This document shows positions 47,136 to 56,734 of a DNA stretch of 64,000 bases, in pieces; position 1 is the first letter of the stretch, and every line of letters begins with the position of its first letter. The stretch is from G965215055 sp965215055 (GTDB lineage: Bacteria; Pseudomonadota; Gammaproteobacteria; UBA4575). The notes beneath the pieces were generated by a model that saw only the letters and a program-made list of their open reading frames with translations, was not told the origin of the DNA and searched no databases. Location of the stretch: assembly GCA_965215055.1 (NCBI GenBank), contig OZ244046.1:1612001-1676000 (forward strand), given 5' to 3'. Both the position numbers and the translations under genes were made by a program.

Positions 47136-49166
47136 ATGGCGAGGCATTTTCAGTTAGATTCCGAATTCATTCCGCAAGGGGATCAACCAAACGCGATTGA
47201 ACGTCTTGTCAACGGCCTTGATGATGGCCTGGTACACCAGACCTTATTGGGAGTAACCGGTTCGGGCAAGACTTTTACAATAGCTAACGTGGTGCAGCAG
47301 GTACAGCGGCCTACGATTATTCTGGCTCCAAACAAGACTCTGGCTGCTCAACTCTACGGAGAGATGAAGGATTTTTTTCCCGATAATGCCGTGGAATATT
47401 TTGTTTCCTATTACGATTATTACCAGCCCGAGGCATACGTTCCTTCCAGTGACACCTACATTGAAAAGGATGCGTCTATCAATGACCACATTGAGCAAAT
47501 GCGCCTGTCTGCAACCAAGGCCTTGTTTGAACGTATGGATACTGTAATCGTAGCTACCGTATCGGCCATCTACGGTTTGGGTGACCCGAAAGTCTATCTG
47601 AATATGGTGATGCACCTCGATAGGGGTGACCTGATTGATCAACGTAGGCTGTTACGCCGTTTAGTCGAGCTTCAATATTCGAGAAATGACTTTGAACTAC
47701 GCCGTGGCACTTTCCGGGTGCATGGCGAGGTTATCGACGTGCACCCTGCGGAATCGGAGCGGGAGGGTATCCGTATTGAGTTGTTTGACGATGAAATTGA
47801 AAACCTGAGTTATTTCGATCCTCTCACGGGAGAAATTATTCGCAAAGTACCACGCTTGACGGTTTATCCAAAAACTCACTATGCGACGCCTAGAGACGTT
47901 TTGTTGCGTGCAATTGAACAAATCAAAGAGGAACTTGAGGAGCAGCTGCATGGACTTGCCGCAGCGGGTCGCCTGGTTGAAGCACAGCGCCTGGAGCAAC
48001 GCACCCGGTATGACTTGGAGATGATTCAGGAGATTGGCTATTGTGCCGGCATCGAAAACTATTCGCGTTATTTATCCGGCCGCCAAGCAGGTGAACCTCC
48101 TCCTTGTCTATTGGATTATTTGCCTGACAACGCCCTCATGGTAATGGACGAAAGTCACGTGTCGATACCGCAGTTCGCAGGTATGTATCGTGGCGACCGT
48201 TCGCGCAAGGAAACTTTGGTGGAGTATGGATTTCGGCTTCCTTCGGCATTGGATAATCGCCCTTTGAAGTTTGAAGAGTTTGAATTGCTTGCCCCACAGA
48301 TGATTTATGTCTCCGCTACGCCGGGATTGTACGAGCAGGAAAAATCTGCTGCCATTGTTGAGCAGGTGGTGCGCCCAACTGGGCTGGTTGACCCTGAAAT
48401 TGAAGTGCGCCCCGTCACGTCTCAGGTCGATGACGTATTGTCGGAAATCAATCAGCGTGCACAAAAAAATGAACGTGTATTGATTACCACGCTTACCAAG
48501 CGCATGGCAGAAGACTTGACCGAATATCTGGCTGAGCATGAGGTGCGCGTGCGTTATTTGCACTCTGATATTGATACGGTTGAACGTGTCGAGATTATTC
48601 GCGGCCTGCGCAAGGGAGATTTTGACGTAGTGGTAGGTATCAACCTGTTACGCGAGGGGTTGGATATCCCTGAGGTTTCGCTTGTGGCGATTCTGGACGC
48701 GGATAAAGAGGGATTTTTACGCTCGGAGCGTTCACTCATACAAACGGTGGGCCGTGCCGCACGGCATATCAATGGCAAGACGATCATGTACGCCAATGAG
48801 ATTACGGGATCCATGCGCCGCGCAATTGGTGAAACTGAACGCCGTCGCACTAGGCAGATAGATTTTAATAAGAAACACGGTATTACCCCCAAGGGTATTG
48901 AAAAGAAAGTGTCAGACATAATGGAAGGTGCGCGCCGGTCGCCTTATGAATACGATGTGGGAAGATCGCGCTCCAAAGTTGCGGAAGACATCGTTGCTTA
49001 TGCAGCAATGGCTCCGGAGCACGGTATGAAGCAGGTGAAACAGCTTGAACAAAAGATGTATCAGTATGCCAAAAACCTGGAGTTTGAAGAGGCAGCAGAA
49101 GTGCGAGATGAAATTATTCGTTTGAAGGATATTATTTTCGGAAAACCGGAAGCAAAGGCAAGCTAG
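47136..49166 (+). CDS. uvrB: Excinuclease ABC subunit B
   Basis: 676 residues, full length. Nucleotide excision repair helicase-like damage verifier. Walker A GVTGSGKT at residues 39-46, the beta-hairpin region VSYYDYYQPEAYVPSSDTYIE, DESH box VMDESHVSIPQ, SATPG, and motif VI LIQTVGRAARHINGK are present. The C-terminal UVR motif is LEFEEAAEVRDEIIRLKD. Standalone gene. Confidence 0.98.
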   Translation: MARHFQLDSEFIPQGDQPNAIERLVNGLDDGLVHQTLLGVTGSGKTFTIANVVQQVQRPTIILAPNKTLAAQLYGEMKDFFPDNAVEYFVSYYDYYQPEAYVPSSDTYIEKDASINDHIEQMRLSATKALFERMDTVIVATVSAIYGLGDPKVYLNMVMHLDRGDLIDQRRLLRRLVELQYSRNDFELRRGTFRVHGEVIDVHPAESEREGIRIELFDDEIENLSYFDPLTGEIIRKVPRLTVYPKTHYATPRDVLLRAIEQIKEELEEQLHGLAAAGRLVEAQRLEQRTRYDLEMIQEIGYCAGIENYSRYLSGRQAGEPPPCLLDYLPDNALMVMDESHVSIPQFAGMYRGDRSRKETLVEYGFRLPSALDNRPLKFEEFELLAPQMIYVSATPGLYEQEKSAAIVEQVVRPTGLVDPEIEVRPVTSQVDDVLSEINQRAQKNERVLITTLTKRMAEDLTEYLAEHEVRVRYLHSDIDTVERVEIIRGLRKGDFDVVVGINLLREGLDIPEVSLVAILDADKEGFLRSERSLIQTVGRAARHINGKTIMYANEITGSMRRAIGETERRRTRQIDFNKKHGITPKGIEKKVSDIMEGARRSPYEYDVGRSRSKVAEDIVAYAAMAPEHGMKQVKQLEQKMYQYAKNLEFEEAAEVRDEIIRLKDIIFGKPEAKAS

Positions 49167-49222
49167 TTAAAATGACGCTACCGTTCGATGCTGCTCTATG
49201 TTAATTTCATAAACTTTGCCAG

Positions 49223-49299
49223 AGGCGCGTAGCTCAGTTGGTTAGAGTGCTACCTTGACATGGTAGAGGTCGTTGGTTCGAATCCAATCGCGCCTACCA
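49223..49299 (+). tRNA. tRNA-Val (GAC)
   Basis: 77 nt with encoded CCA. The acceptor AGGCGCG pairs with CGCGCCT, the anticodon stem CTACC/GGTAG has loop TTGACAT with GAC. It sits between uvrB and thrS. Confidence 0.96.
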
Positions 49300-49381
49300 A
49301 CTAGTTGAAATATAGCGGAGTAGTATATTCCATATTCCGAAAACAAGTGGCCAGTTGTAGCGGTCACCACTGGAGATCATC

Positions 49382-51292
49382 ATGCCGACAATTACTCTCC
49401 CTGATGGCACACAAAAAGTATTTACCGAGTCCATAACTATCCGGAAAATTGCCGAGTCAATAGGGCCTCACCTTGCCAGGGCTGCAATTGCTGGGCGCGT
49501 TGATGGCAAATTGGTCGACGTGTGTATGAACGTTACCAAAGACGCTAACGTTGAAATCGTAACCAGTGAAGATTCTGATGGCGTCAACGTCATACGTCAT
49601 TCGTTCGCACATCTGATGGGGCATGCCGTTAAGCAGCTGTTTCCTGCTGCAAAGATGGCTATCGGGCCGGTCATTGAGAACGGTTTCTATTATGACATTG
49701 AATATGAGCGCCCTTTCACGCCGGAAGATTTGGCGGCTATTGAAAAACATATGCAGAATCTGATCAAGCAGGATTACGATGTAGTTCGTGAAGTCGTCAG
49801 TCGGAAAAAGGCTATCGATACGTTCAGACAACGTAAAGAAGACTATAAGGTAGAGATCGCGTCAGAAATTCCGGCTGATGAAATCATCGCTCTATATCAT
49901 CATCAGGAATACATCGACATGTGCCGCGGGCCACACGTGCCAAATACTCGCCATTTGCGCGCCTTTAAGCTTACTAAACTTGCGGGCGCTTATTGGCGCG
50001 GCGATTCCAATAATAAGATGTTGCAGCGCATCTATGGAACGGCATGGGCGAATAAAGAGCAACTGAAAACCTATTTGATTCAACTCGATGAGGCGGAAAA
50101 GCGTGACCATCGAAGGCTTGGTAAACAAATGGATTTGTTTCATTTTCAGGAGGTGGCACCAGGCATGGTATTTTGGCATGATCGCGGCTTTACACTATAT
50201 CGATTGGTTGAAGCATATATACGCGACAAGATTCACGGGCACGGCTATCAGGAAGTCCTGACACCGCAGGTATTGGATCGAAAGTTGTGGGAAAAGTCGG
50301 GACACTGGGACAAGTTTGGCGACATGATCTTTGCGACGCACTCTGAAAACAGGGAATATGCCATCAAGCCCATGAATTGTCCGGGACATGTGCAAATTTA
50401 CAACCAGGGTTTGAAAAGTTATCGCGATTTGCCGCTTAAGCTGTCTGAATTCGGACTGGTGCATCGCAATGAACCTTCCGGAACTTTACACGGCTTGTTA
50501 CGTGGCCGACGTTTTGTCCAGGATGATGCCCATATATTTTGTACGAGAAAGCAATTACAGGATGAAGTAACCAAGTTGATCAAGCTGACCTTTGAGGTGT
50601 ATAAAGATTTTGGTTTTACAGAGGTTGAGCTTGTGCTTTCTACCAGACCGGAGCAGCGTGTAGGCGAAGATAGTTTATGGGACAAAGCTGAGCAGGCATT
50701 GGATGTCGCGTTGACGGATCAGGGCTTGGCGTTTACACTGCAGGCCGGCGAAGGTGCCTTTTATGGCCCCAAAATTGAGTTTGTCTTGCGCGACAATATT
50801 GGCCGTACTTGGCAATGCGGCACGATTCAGGTTGACTTCGCCATGCCTGAGCGCCTGGGCGCGGCTTATGTGGCGGAGGATGGGTCTCGCCAAGTACCAG
50901 TGATGATCCACCGCGCAATACTGGGTTCTCTGGAAAGATTCATAGGAATTTTAATTGAGCACTATGCAGGGGATTTACCTTTCTGGTTGACGCCTGTGCA
51001 AGCCGTGTTACTGAATATCACGGATCGACAGGCTGATTACGTTGACTCGGTTTCAAAAATGCTTGAACATCAAGGATTCAGAGTGATTTCCGACTTGAGA
51101 AATGAAAAAATTGGCTTTAAGATTCGTGAGCACACAATCACTCATATCCCCTATATGTTGATAGCGGGTGATCGTGAAGTTAGTGCGAATCAACTGGCTG
51201 TTCGTATGCGCAATGGCGAAGATTTGGGCTCGATGGACGTAAATGATATCGTGCAAAAATTCGCTGAAGAAAACGCACGCCGAAGCCATTAA
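49382..51292 (+). CDS. thrS: Threonyl-tRNA synthetase
   Basis: 636 residues, full length. N-terminal TGS domain (MPTITLPDGTQKVF), editing domain with HSFAHLMGHAVKQLFP and CRGPHVPNT, catalytic class II core with motif 2 FGLVHRNEPSGTLHGLLRGR and the zinc Cys in KPMNCPGHV, and motif 3 AILGSLERFIGILIEHYAG. The C-terminal anticodon domain follows. It heads the thrS-infC-rpmI-rplT unit; infC follows after 20 bp. Confidence 0.98.
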   Translation: MPTITLPDGTQKVFTESITIRKIAESIGPHLARAAIAGRVDGKLVDVCMNVTKDANVEIVTSEDSDGVNVIRHSFAHLMGHAVKQLFPAAKMAIGPVIENGFYYDIEYERPFTPEDLAAIEKHMQNLIKQDYDVVREVVSRKKAIDTFRQRKEDYKVEIASEIPADEIIALYHHQEYIDMCRGPHVPNTRHLRAFKLTKLAGAYWRGDSNNKMLQRIYGTAWANKEQLKTYLIQLDEAEKRDHRRLGKQMDLFHFQEVAPGMVFWHDRGFTLYRLVEAYIRDKIHGHGYQEVLTPQVLDRKLWEKSGHWDKFGDMIFATHSENREYAIKPMNCPGHVQIYNQGLKSYRDLPLKLSEFGLVHRNEPSGTLHGLLRGRRFVQDDAHIFCTRKQLQDEVTKLIKLTFEVYKDFGFTEVELVLSTRPEQRVGEDSLWDKAEQALDVALTDQGLAFTLQAGEGAFYGPKIEFVLRDNIGRTWQCGTIQVDFAMPERLGAAYVAEDGSRQVPVMIHRAILGSLERFIGILIEHYAGDLPFWLTPVQAVLLNITDRQADYVDSVSKMLEHQGFRVISDLRNEKIGFKIREHTITHIPYMLIAGDREVSANQLAVRMRNGEDLGSMDVNDIVQKFAEENARRSH

Positions 51293-51312
51293 TTTTTGGG
51301 GAGGATTGGAGT

Positions 51313-51834
51313 ATCAGCGCAGCGAAAGAGAACCGCTTAAATGAAGAGATTACTGATAGAGAGGTACGTCTCATTGATATAGATGGCAAAAATGTTGGTG
51401 TAATGACCATTGACAAGGCCCAACAGGTAGCAATAGATGCGGACCTTGATTTAGTAGAAATTGTCCCGAACGCTAACCCGCCCGTGTGCCGGGTAATGAA
51501 TTATGGCAAGTTCAAGTTTGAGCGAAGCAAGAAAGCTCAGGTTGCGCGCAAAAAACAGAAACTGATCCATGTAAAAGAAATCAAGTTCAGACCCAGTACC
51601 GAAGAAAGCGATTATCAGGTCAAGCTGAAGAAAATTATTGAATTTTTACAGAGTGGTAATAAAACAAAAGTAACTATTCGATTTAGGGGCCGGGAACTGA
51701 TGCACCAGGAACTCGGTGTCAAGTTGCTGGACCGAGTCGAAGATGACTTGAAAATATATGGTGAAGTTGAGCAGAGGCCCAAACTGGAAGGGCGCCATCT
51801 GGTGATGGTGTTTGCCCCGTTACGCAAGAGATAA
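51313..51834 (+). CDS. infC: Translation initiation factor IF-3 (AUC start)
   Basis: 173 residues if translation begins at ATC 51313 (ISAAKENRLNEEITDREVRLI). An ATG start at 51403 would remove the first 30 conserved residues. GGGGAGG lies 8 bp upstream of the ATC. infC is known to use rare AUU/AUC-type starts that let IF-3 repress its own translation. Other features: the N-domain linker KKQKLIHVKEIKFRPST and the C-domain GRHLVMVFAP. It keeps 30S subunits free and checks start codons. Confidence 0.96.
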   Translation: MSAAKENRLNEEITDREVRLIDIDGKNVGVMTIDKAQQVAIDADLDLVEIVPNANPPVCRVMNYGKFKFERSKKAQVARKKQKLIHVKEIKFRPSTEESDYQVKLKKIIEFLQSGNKTKVTIRFRGRELMHQELGVKLLDRVEDDLKIYGEVEQRPKLEGRHLVMVFAPLRKR

Positions 51835-51845
51835 TTTTAGATGTT

Positions 51846-52043
51846 ATGCCTAAGTTGAAGACAAACAGGGGAGCAGCGAAACGTTTCAAGAAAACTGCAA
51901 GAGGCAGTTATAAGCGTATACAGTCGCATGCGAGGCATATTCTTACCAAGAAAAGCACTAAACGAAAAAGACAGTTGCGTACAGGTACCTTGATAGCCGA
52001 TGCGGATAATAAATCTGTAAAGCAAATGCTTCCTTACGCCTAA
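51846..52043 (+). CDS. rpmI: 50S ribosomal protein L35
   Basis: 65 residues, very basic: MPKLKTNRGAAKRFKKTARG, then KRIQSHARHILTKKSTKRKR and KQMLPYA at the end. It follows infC by 11 bp and precedes rplT by 33 bp. Confidence 0.98.
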   Translation: MPKLKTNRGAAKRFKKTARGSYKRIQSHARHILTKKSTKRKRQLRTGTLIADADNKSVKQMLPYA

Positions 52044-52076
52044 GGCTCATGAATATAAGGAATTTGGAGACCATAC

Positions 52077-52436
52077 ATGCCGAGGGCTAGACACTCCGTT
52101 GTTGCACATGCCAAGCACAAAAAGGTGCTGACCAAAGCGAAGGGCTATTATGGCGCACGTAAAAGGGTTTTCCGTGTTGCAAAACAGGCCGTTATCAAGG
52201 CCAATCAATATGCGTATCGTGACCGTAGGCAACGTAAACGTCAGTTTCGGTCTTTGTGGATTGTGCGCATTAATGCCGCTGCAAGGAGGTTTGATTTGTC
52301 TTATAACCGATTAATAGATGGGCTGAATAAGGCCTCCGTGGAAATTGACCGTAAAATGTTGGCTGATTTGGCGGTTAATGATATTGCTGCCTTTGGTAAA
52401 CTCGCTGAGAGAGCAAAAGCAGGTTTGGCAAGTTAG
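52077..52436 (+). CDS. rplT: 50S ribosomal protein L20
   Basis: 119 residues: MPRARHSVVAHAKHKKVLTK, then YYGARKRVFRVAKQAVIKA, YRDRRQRKRQFRSLWIVRIN and LADLAVNDIAAFGKLAERA. It binds 23S early in assembly and in many bacteria represses rpmI-rplT. A terminator follows. Confidence 0.98.
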   Translation: MPRARHSVVAHAKHKKVLTKAKGYYGARKRVFRVAKQAVIKANQYAYRDRRQRKRQFRSLWIVRINAAARRFDLSYNRLIDGLNKASVEIDRKMLADLAVNDIAAFGKLAERAKAGLAS

Positions 52437-52499
52437 TTCTGAACGGAATGGGTTGAGAACCACCTGCTACTGGAAAGCTTCGGATTGCTGGTGATAAAA

Positions 52500-52526
52500 G
52501 GGAAAGGCGACGCCTTTCCCTTTTTT
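52500..52526 (+). terminator. Rho-independent terminator after rplT
   Basis: GGGAAAGGCG and CGCCTTTCCC form a near-perfect stem followed by TTTTTT. It separates rplT from pheST. It could also act as an attenuator, since pheST is often regulated this way, but no leader peptide rich in Phe is visible. Confidence 0.85.
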
Positions 52527-52556
52527 GTTTGAATAATTTGATCTGGCCTATATGAA

Positions 52557-53558
52557 ATGATTGACCTTGATTCCCTGCGGGCTCGCGCACTTGAGGAGAT
52601 TCAGTCTGCTGCTGGCATGGATGTTTTGGAATCGCTGCGTGTTCAATATATGGGTAAAAAAGGCGTGCTTACCGAAAAGCTCAAGGAGATTGGCAGACTT
52701 CCCAGGGAACAGCGCCCTGAAGCCGGGCAAGAAGTAAATCTGATAAAAATTCAAATTCAACAAGCACTAGAGGAAAAGAAGTTCCAGTTGCGGGAGTCCA
52801 GCTTCGATGAGCAACTAAAAAGTGAAACGCTGGATATCACGCTGCCCGGTCGGGGACAGGGCTTGGGAAGCTTGCATCCCATTTCTCATGTCCTTACCTG
52901 TATTGAGGAATACTTTCAGCGTTATGGGTTCGTAGTGGCGGAAGGCCCAGAGATTGAGGACGAATTTCACAATTTTGAGGCCTTGAACATTCCGGCCCAC
53001 CACCCTGCTCGTGCTATGCATGACACTTTTTATTTTGAAGATAAGACACTGTTACGCACGCACACTTCATCCGTGCAGATTCACGTAATGCAGGAGCAAC
53101 CTCCGCCGATACGCATCATTGCTCCCGGACGTGTTTACCGATGTGACTCGGACCCTACGCATAGCCCCATGTTTCACCAAGTTGAGGGTTTGCTTGTAGA
53201 TGAACAAGTCGCGTTGGTGGATTTGAAAGGTATTCTTATCGAGTTTCTGCAAGCATTTTTTGAAGACGAGAAACTGAAAGTTCGATTCCGTCCGTCGTAT
53301 TTTCCGTTTACTGAGCCTTCTGCCGAAGTTGACATTGCCATAGCAGGCCGCAAATCTGAAAGTACAAAATGGCTGGAGGTGATGGGGTGTGGCATGGTGC
53401 ACCCAAAGGTGTTTGAAAAGGTAGGTATTGATGTTGGAAAGTACAGTGGTTATGCGTTTGGCCTGGGCGTTGAACGCCTTGCCATGCTGCGCTATCAAGT
53501 GGACGATCTGCGTTTGTTTTTTGAAAATGACCTGCGTTTTCTGCGGCAGTTTTCCTAA
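52557..53558 (+). CDS. pheS: Phenylalanyl-tRNA synthetase alpha chain
   Basis: 333 residues. N-terminal coiled coil, then class II motif 1 (GSLHPISHVLTCIEEYFQRYGF), PAHHPARAMHDTFYF, motif 2 RVYRCDSDPTHSPMFHQVEG, FRPSYFPFTEPSAEVD and motif 3 GYAFGLGVERLAMLRY. Forms an alpha2beta2 enzyme with PheT, 11 bp downstream. Confidence 0.98.
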   Translation: MIDLDSLRARALEEIQSAAGMDVLESLRVQYMGKKGVLTEKLKEIGRLPREQRPEAGQEVNLIKIQIQQALEEKKFQLRESSFDEQLKSETLDITLPGRGQGLGSLHPISHVLTCIEEYFQRYGFVVAEGPEIEDEFHNFEALNIPAHHPARAMHDTFYFEDKTLLRTHTSSVQIHVMQEQPPPIRIIAPGRVYRCDSDPTHSPMFHQVEGLLVDEQVALVDLKGILIEFLQAFFEDEKLKVRFRPSYFPFTEPSAEVDIAIAGRKSESTKWLEVMGCGMVHPKVFEKVGIDVGKYSGYAFGLGVERLAMLRYQVDDLRLFFENDLRFLRQFS

Positions 53559-53569
53559 ACCCTGAAGTT

Positions 53570-55957
53570 ATGCTGGTAAGTGAAGACTGGTTGCGTGAAT
53601 GGGTAGACCCGCCCGTCACCATACAGCAGTTGGCAGATACGCTGACTATGGCCGGACTGGAGGTTGGCGGTATGGCTCCTGCAGCACCGGCCTTTTCAGG
53701 CGTGGTAGTTGCAAAAATAGTTGCGGTAGAGAAGCATCCTGATGCCGAAGGACTTCATGTATGTACGATCGATGATGGCTCCAACAAACCTGTCACAGTG
53801 GTATGTGGTGCGGACAATGCACGCAGCGGTTTAACAGTAGCCTTTGCAAAAGCTGGCGCAGTCCTTCCATATACTTTTGAGATTGAAGCAAAGTCATTTC
53901 ATGGCATAAAGTCGTTTGGAATGCTGTGTTCAGCAGCTGAACTGGGCTTGGCCAGTTCATCGCAAGGTATATTCGAGTTGTCGGAGAACTATGAGGTCGG
54001 TACCGACGTTTACGCAAGCCTGGCTTTAAATGATGTCGTCTTGGACATGGATTTAACGCCAAATCGCTCGGATTGTTTAAGTATCCAAGGTCTTGCACGT
54101 GAAGTGTCGGCGTTACTGAATACAGACATGCGGGATACGGGCTTGGTGGCTGACGTCGAGGGTACCAGTCGGGCAAAGGTTGCTGTTTCAGTTGAAGCCT
54201 CTGAGGACTGTCCGCGGTACGTTGGCAGGGTTATTGAAGGAGTATCCGGCAAGGTGCGGAGTCCTTTGTGGATGCAAGAAAGATTGCGGCGTGCAGGCAT
54301 TCATTCCGTCAATGCAATTGTCGATATTACAAATTATGTGATGCTGGAACTTGGGCAGCCCATGCATGCCTTTGATTTTGATAAGTTGTGTGGCGATATT
54401 ACCGTGCGGTTTGCCCACCCGACTGAAACTCTGATGTCACTTGATGGTCAGGTATTGGAGTTGCGCATGAATGATCTGGTTATTGCCGATGCCAAAGGTC
54501 CAGTTGCACTGGCTGGCGTCATGGGAGGAAAACGCACGGCAGTAGACCATCAGACCAGAAATATTTTTTTGGAAAGTGCCTTATTTAAGCCGGAAACTAT
54601 CGCCGGGAAAGCACGGTACTATAAGTTGTATACGGATTCTTCGCATCGTTTTGAGCGCGGAGTTGATCCACATCTGACTCGAAGGGCGCTACACAGGGCA
54701 ACGCAACTGATACTTGAGTTGGTTAGCGGCACTGCAGGCGTAGTGGTTTGTGAAGAATGCAGTTCCGCCTTGCCCCAACCTGTGCAAATTGATCTCGAAC
54801 ATGCCAAAGTTGAGGCCTTATTGGGTATCAGGGTGTCTGTTGCAAAGATTCAAGAGCTGTTAGAGAGTTTACATTGCAGCGTACAAGTTGAAGGGAACAG
54901 TTTGCGTGTTATTCCACCCAGCTTCCGTTTTGATCTCACCCTAGATGTCGACTTGATAGAAGAAGTCGCACGTCTGGTAGGCTATGAAAGTATACCTGCT
55001 AAGGCAACGGCGGTTTCACCAGCTCGGAATCTCGTTACGCCGCGTGTTGATAAACTTGCATCGTTGAAACGAGCTCTGATTTTTCGTGGCTATCACGAAG
55101 TGATTTCATTCAGCTTTGTGGATCAATCAATAGAAAAATTATTGAACCCGAAGCATGATGCAAAAGAGTTGGCAAACCCGATTTCTCAGGGGATGTCGGT
55201 GATGCGCAGCAGAGTTTGGGCGGGGTTACTGAAGGCTGCACAGTATAACTTGAACCGCCAACAAACCCGTATTCGGATGTTTGAGCATGGCCTGCAATTT
55301 GTGCATGGAGAAAAGGGGCTTATGCAGCTTCCTGTTTTATCCGGATTCATTTCAGGGGATTGCAAGCCACAGCAATGGGCATCGGAATCCAGAAAAGTAG
55401 ATTTTTATGATATTAAAGGTGACGTAGAGCGGCTGTTAGAGATTGCGGCACTACCTCGTGAAAAACTTCACTTTGAAGTACTGAATGATTCTGCCCTGCA
55501 TCCTGGGCAGGCTGCAAAAATACTGCTTGATAATAAATTGGTAGGTCAATTGGGAAAGCTACACCCGCGTGTCCAGTCTGCACTGAACTTTAATCAAGAG
55601 GTTTTCTTGTTTGAATTGCAGTTGAATGAGTTGTTGCAGAGGTCTTCCAAGGTAGTTTTTCAGCCATTATCGAAGTACCCCTTGATCCGCAGGGATGTTA
55701 CATTGATTGTAGACAAGACCGTCAGTGTTGCAGAAATCCTCTCGAGTATTAAACAGTTGGGGATTTCATGTTTGAAAAGCATCGAGGTTTTTAGTGTTTA
55801 TACGGGTGAAAACATCCCAAATGCTAAAAAAAGCATATCTTTAGGATTGATTTTACAAGAACTTTCCCGCACTCTTACAGATAAAGAAGTAGAAAAAGCA
55901 ACCTCACTGATTATTTCTGAACTCGTCCGTAGAGTTGAGGCAGAAATAAGAAGCTAA
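53570..55957 (+). CDS. pheT: Phenylalanyl-tRNA synthetase beta chain
   Basis: 795 residues, full length. It starts MLVSEDWLREWVDPPVTIQQLADTL-like, then the EMAP/tRNA-binding segment HPDAEGLHVCTIDDG, the B3/4 editing domain (LDMDLTPNRSDCLS; ITNYVMLELGQPMHAFD), the B5 domain and the C-terminal anticodon-binding domain (SKYPLIRRDVTLIVD). Co-transcribed with pheS and ihfA. Confidence 0.98.
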   Translation: MLVSEDWLREWVDPPVTIQQLADTLTMAGLEVGGMAPAAPAFSGVVVAKIVAVEKHPDAEGLHVCTIDDGSNKPVTVVCGADNARSGLTVAFAKAGAVLPYTFEIEAKSFHGIKSFGMLCSAAELGLASSSQGIFELSENYEVGTDVYASLALNDVVLDMDLTPNRSDCLSIQGLAREVSALLNTDMRDTGLVADVEGTSRAKVAVSVEASEDCPRYVGRVIEGVSGKVRSPLWMQERLRRAGIHSVNAIVDITNYVMLELGQPMHAFDFDKLCGDITVRFAHPTETLMSLDGQVLELRMNDLVIADAKGPVALAGVMGGKRTAVDHQTRNIFLESALFKPETIAGKARYYKLYTDSSHRFERGVDPHLTRRALHRATQLILELVSGTAGVVVCEECSSALPQPVQIDLEHAKVEALLGIRVSVAKIQELLESLHCSVQVEGNSLRVIPPSFRFDLTLDVDLIEEVARLVGYESIPAKATAVSPARNLVTPRVDKLASLKRALIFRGYHEVISFSFVDQSIEKLLNPKHDAKELANPISQGMSVMRSRVWAGLLKAAQYNLNRQQTRIRMFEHGLQFVHGEKGLMQLPVLSGFISGDCKPQQWASESRKVDFYDIKGDVERLLEIAALPREKLHFEVLNDSALHPGQAAKILLDNKLVGQLGKLHPRVQSALNFNQEVFLFELQLNELLQRSSKVVFQPLSKYPLIRRDVTLIVDKTVSVAEILSSIKQLGISCLKSIEVFSVYTGENIPNAKKSISLGLILQELSRTLTDKEVEKATSLIISELVRRVEAEIRS

Positions 55958-55962
55958 GTACG

Positions 55963-56262
55963 ATGGCACTGACTAAAGCTGAAATGGCGGAAAACTTGTT
56001 TGAGGAAATGGGCCTTAACAAGCGTGAGGCTAAAGAACTTGTTGGAGTCTTTTTTGAAGAGATTCGCATTGCTCTTGAGCTTGGTTATGAAGTGAAATTA
56101 TCGGGATTTGGCAACTTTATCTTACGGGATAAAAATCAGCGTCCTGGACGGAATCCAAAAACCGGTGAGAAAATTCCTATTTCTGCACGGCGCGTTGTCA
56201 CGTTCCGCCCTGGGCAGAAGCTGAAAGCCAGAGTAGAGGGATATGCTGGAAATCAACGATAA
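55963..56262 (+). CDS. ihfA: Integration host factor alpha subunit
   Basis: 99 residues. HU/IHF fold with ALTKAEMAENLFEEMGLNKR, the beta-arm residues GFGNFILRDKNQRPGRNPKTG and ISARRVVTFRPGQKLK. It bends DNA with IhfB. Follows pheT by 5 bp, as usual in proteobacteria. Its end overlaps the MerR gene by 20 bp. Confidence 0.97.
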   Translation: MALTKAEMAENLFEEMGLNKREAKELVGVFFEEIRIALELGYEVKLSGFGNFILRDKNQRPGRNPKTGEKIPISARRVVTFRPGQKLKARVEGYAGNQR

Positions 56263-56599
56263 TAATGAGTTGCCAGCTATTCCCGGCAAGCGTTATTTTA
56301 CGATTGGAGAGGCCAGTAAACTTTGCGGGGTGAAATCCCACGTACTGCGTTATTGGGAGCAGGAATTCCCGTCCTTAAAACCTGTGAAACGGCGAGGCAA
56401 CCGCCGCTATTATCAGCGTCATGACGTGATTCTCATTCGGCAAATTCGCAGTCTCCTTTATGAACAGGGCTATACCATTGGGGGGGCAAGGCAGAAATTG
56501 GCAGGCTCCTTGGCAAAAGAAGACAGCAGCCAAAGTCAACAACTCATTCGTCAAATGCGGGTTGAACTGGAAGACCTGCTGCAAGTTTTGAAACGCTAG
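56243..56599 (+). CDS. MerR-family transcriptional regulator
   Basis: 118 residues. Winged-helix motif YFTIGEASKLCGVKSHVLRYWEQEF followed by RRGNRRYYQRHDVILIRQIRSLLYEQGYTIGGARQ. This regulator regularly follows ihfA; its targets are not known to me. ATG start overlapping ihfA, with an AGTAGAGGG-type site in the ihfA coding end. Confidence 0.92.
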   Translation: MLEINDNNELPAIPGKRYFTIGEASKLCGVKSHVLRYWEQEFPSLKPVKRRGNRRYYQRHDVILIRQIRSLLYEQGYTIGGARQKLAGSLAKEDSSQSQQLIRQMRVELEDLLQVLKR

Positions 56600-56640
56600 G
56601 CATACGTTTTATAATTCCTTTCCTTGTTTTCAATGTTTTT

Positions 56641-56717
<77 letters not shown>

Positions 56718-56734
56718 AAACTAGCATAGTACCG

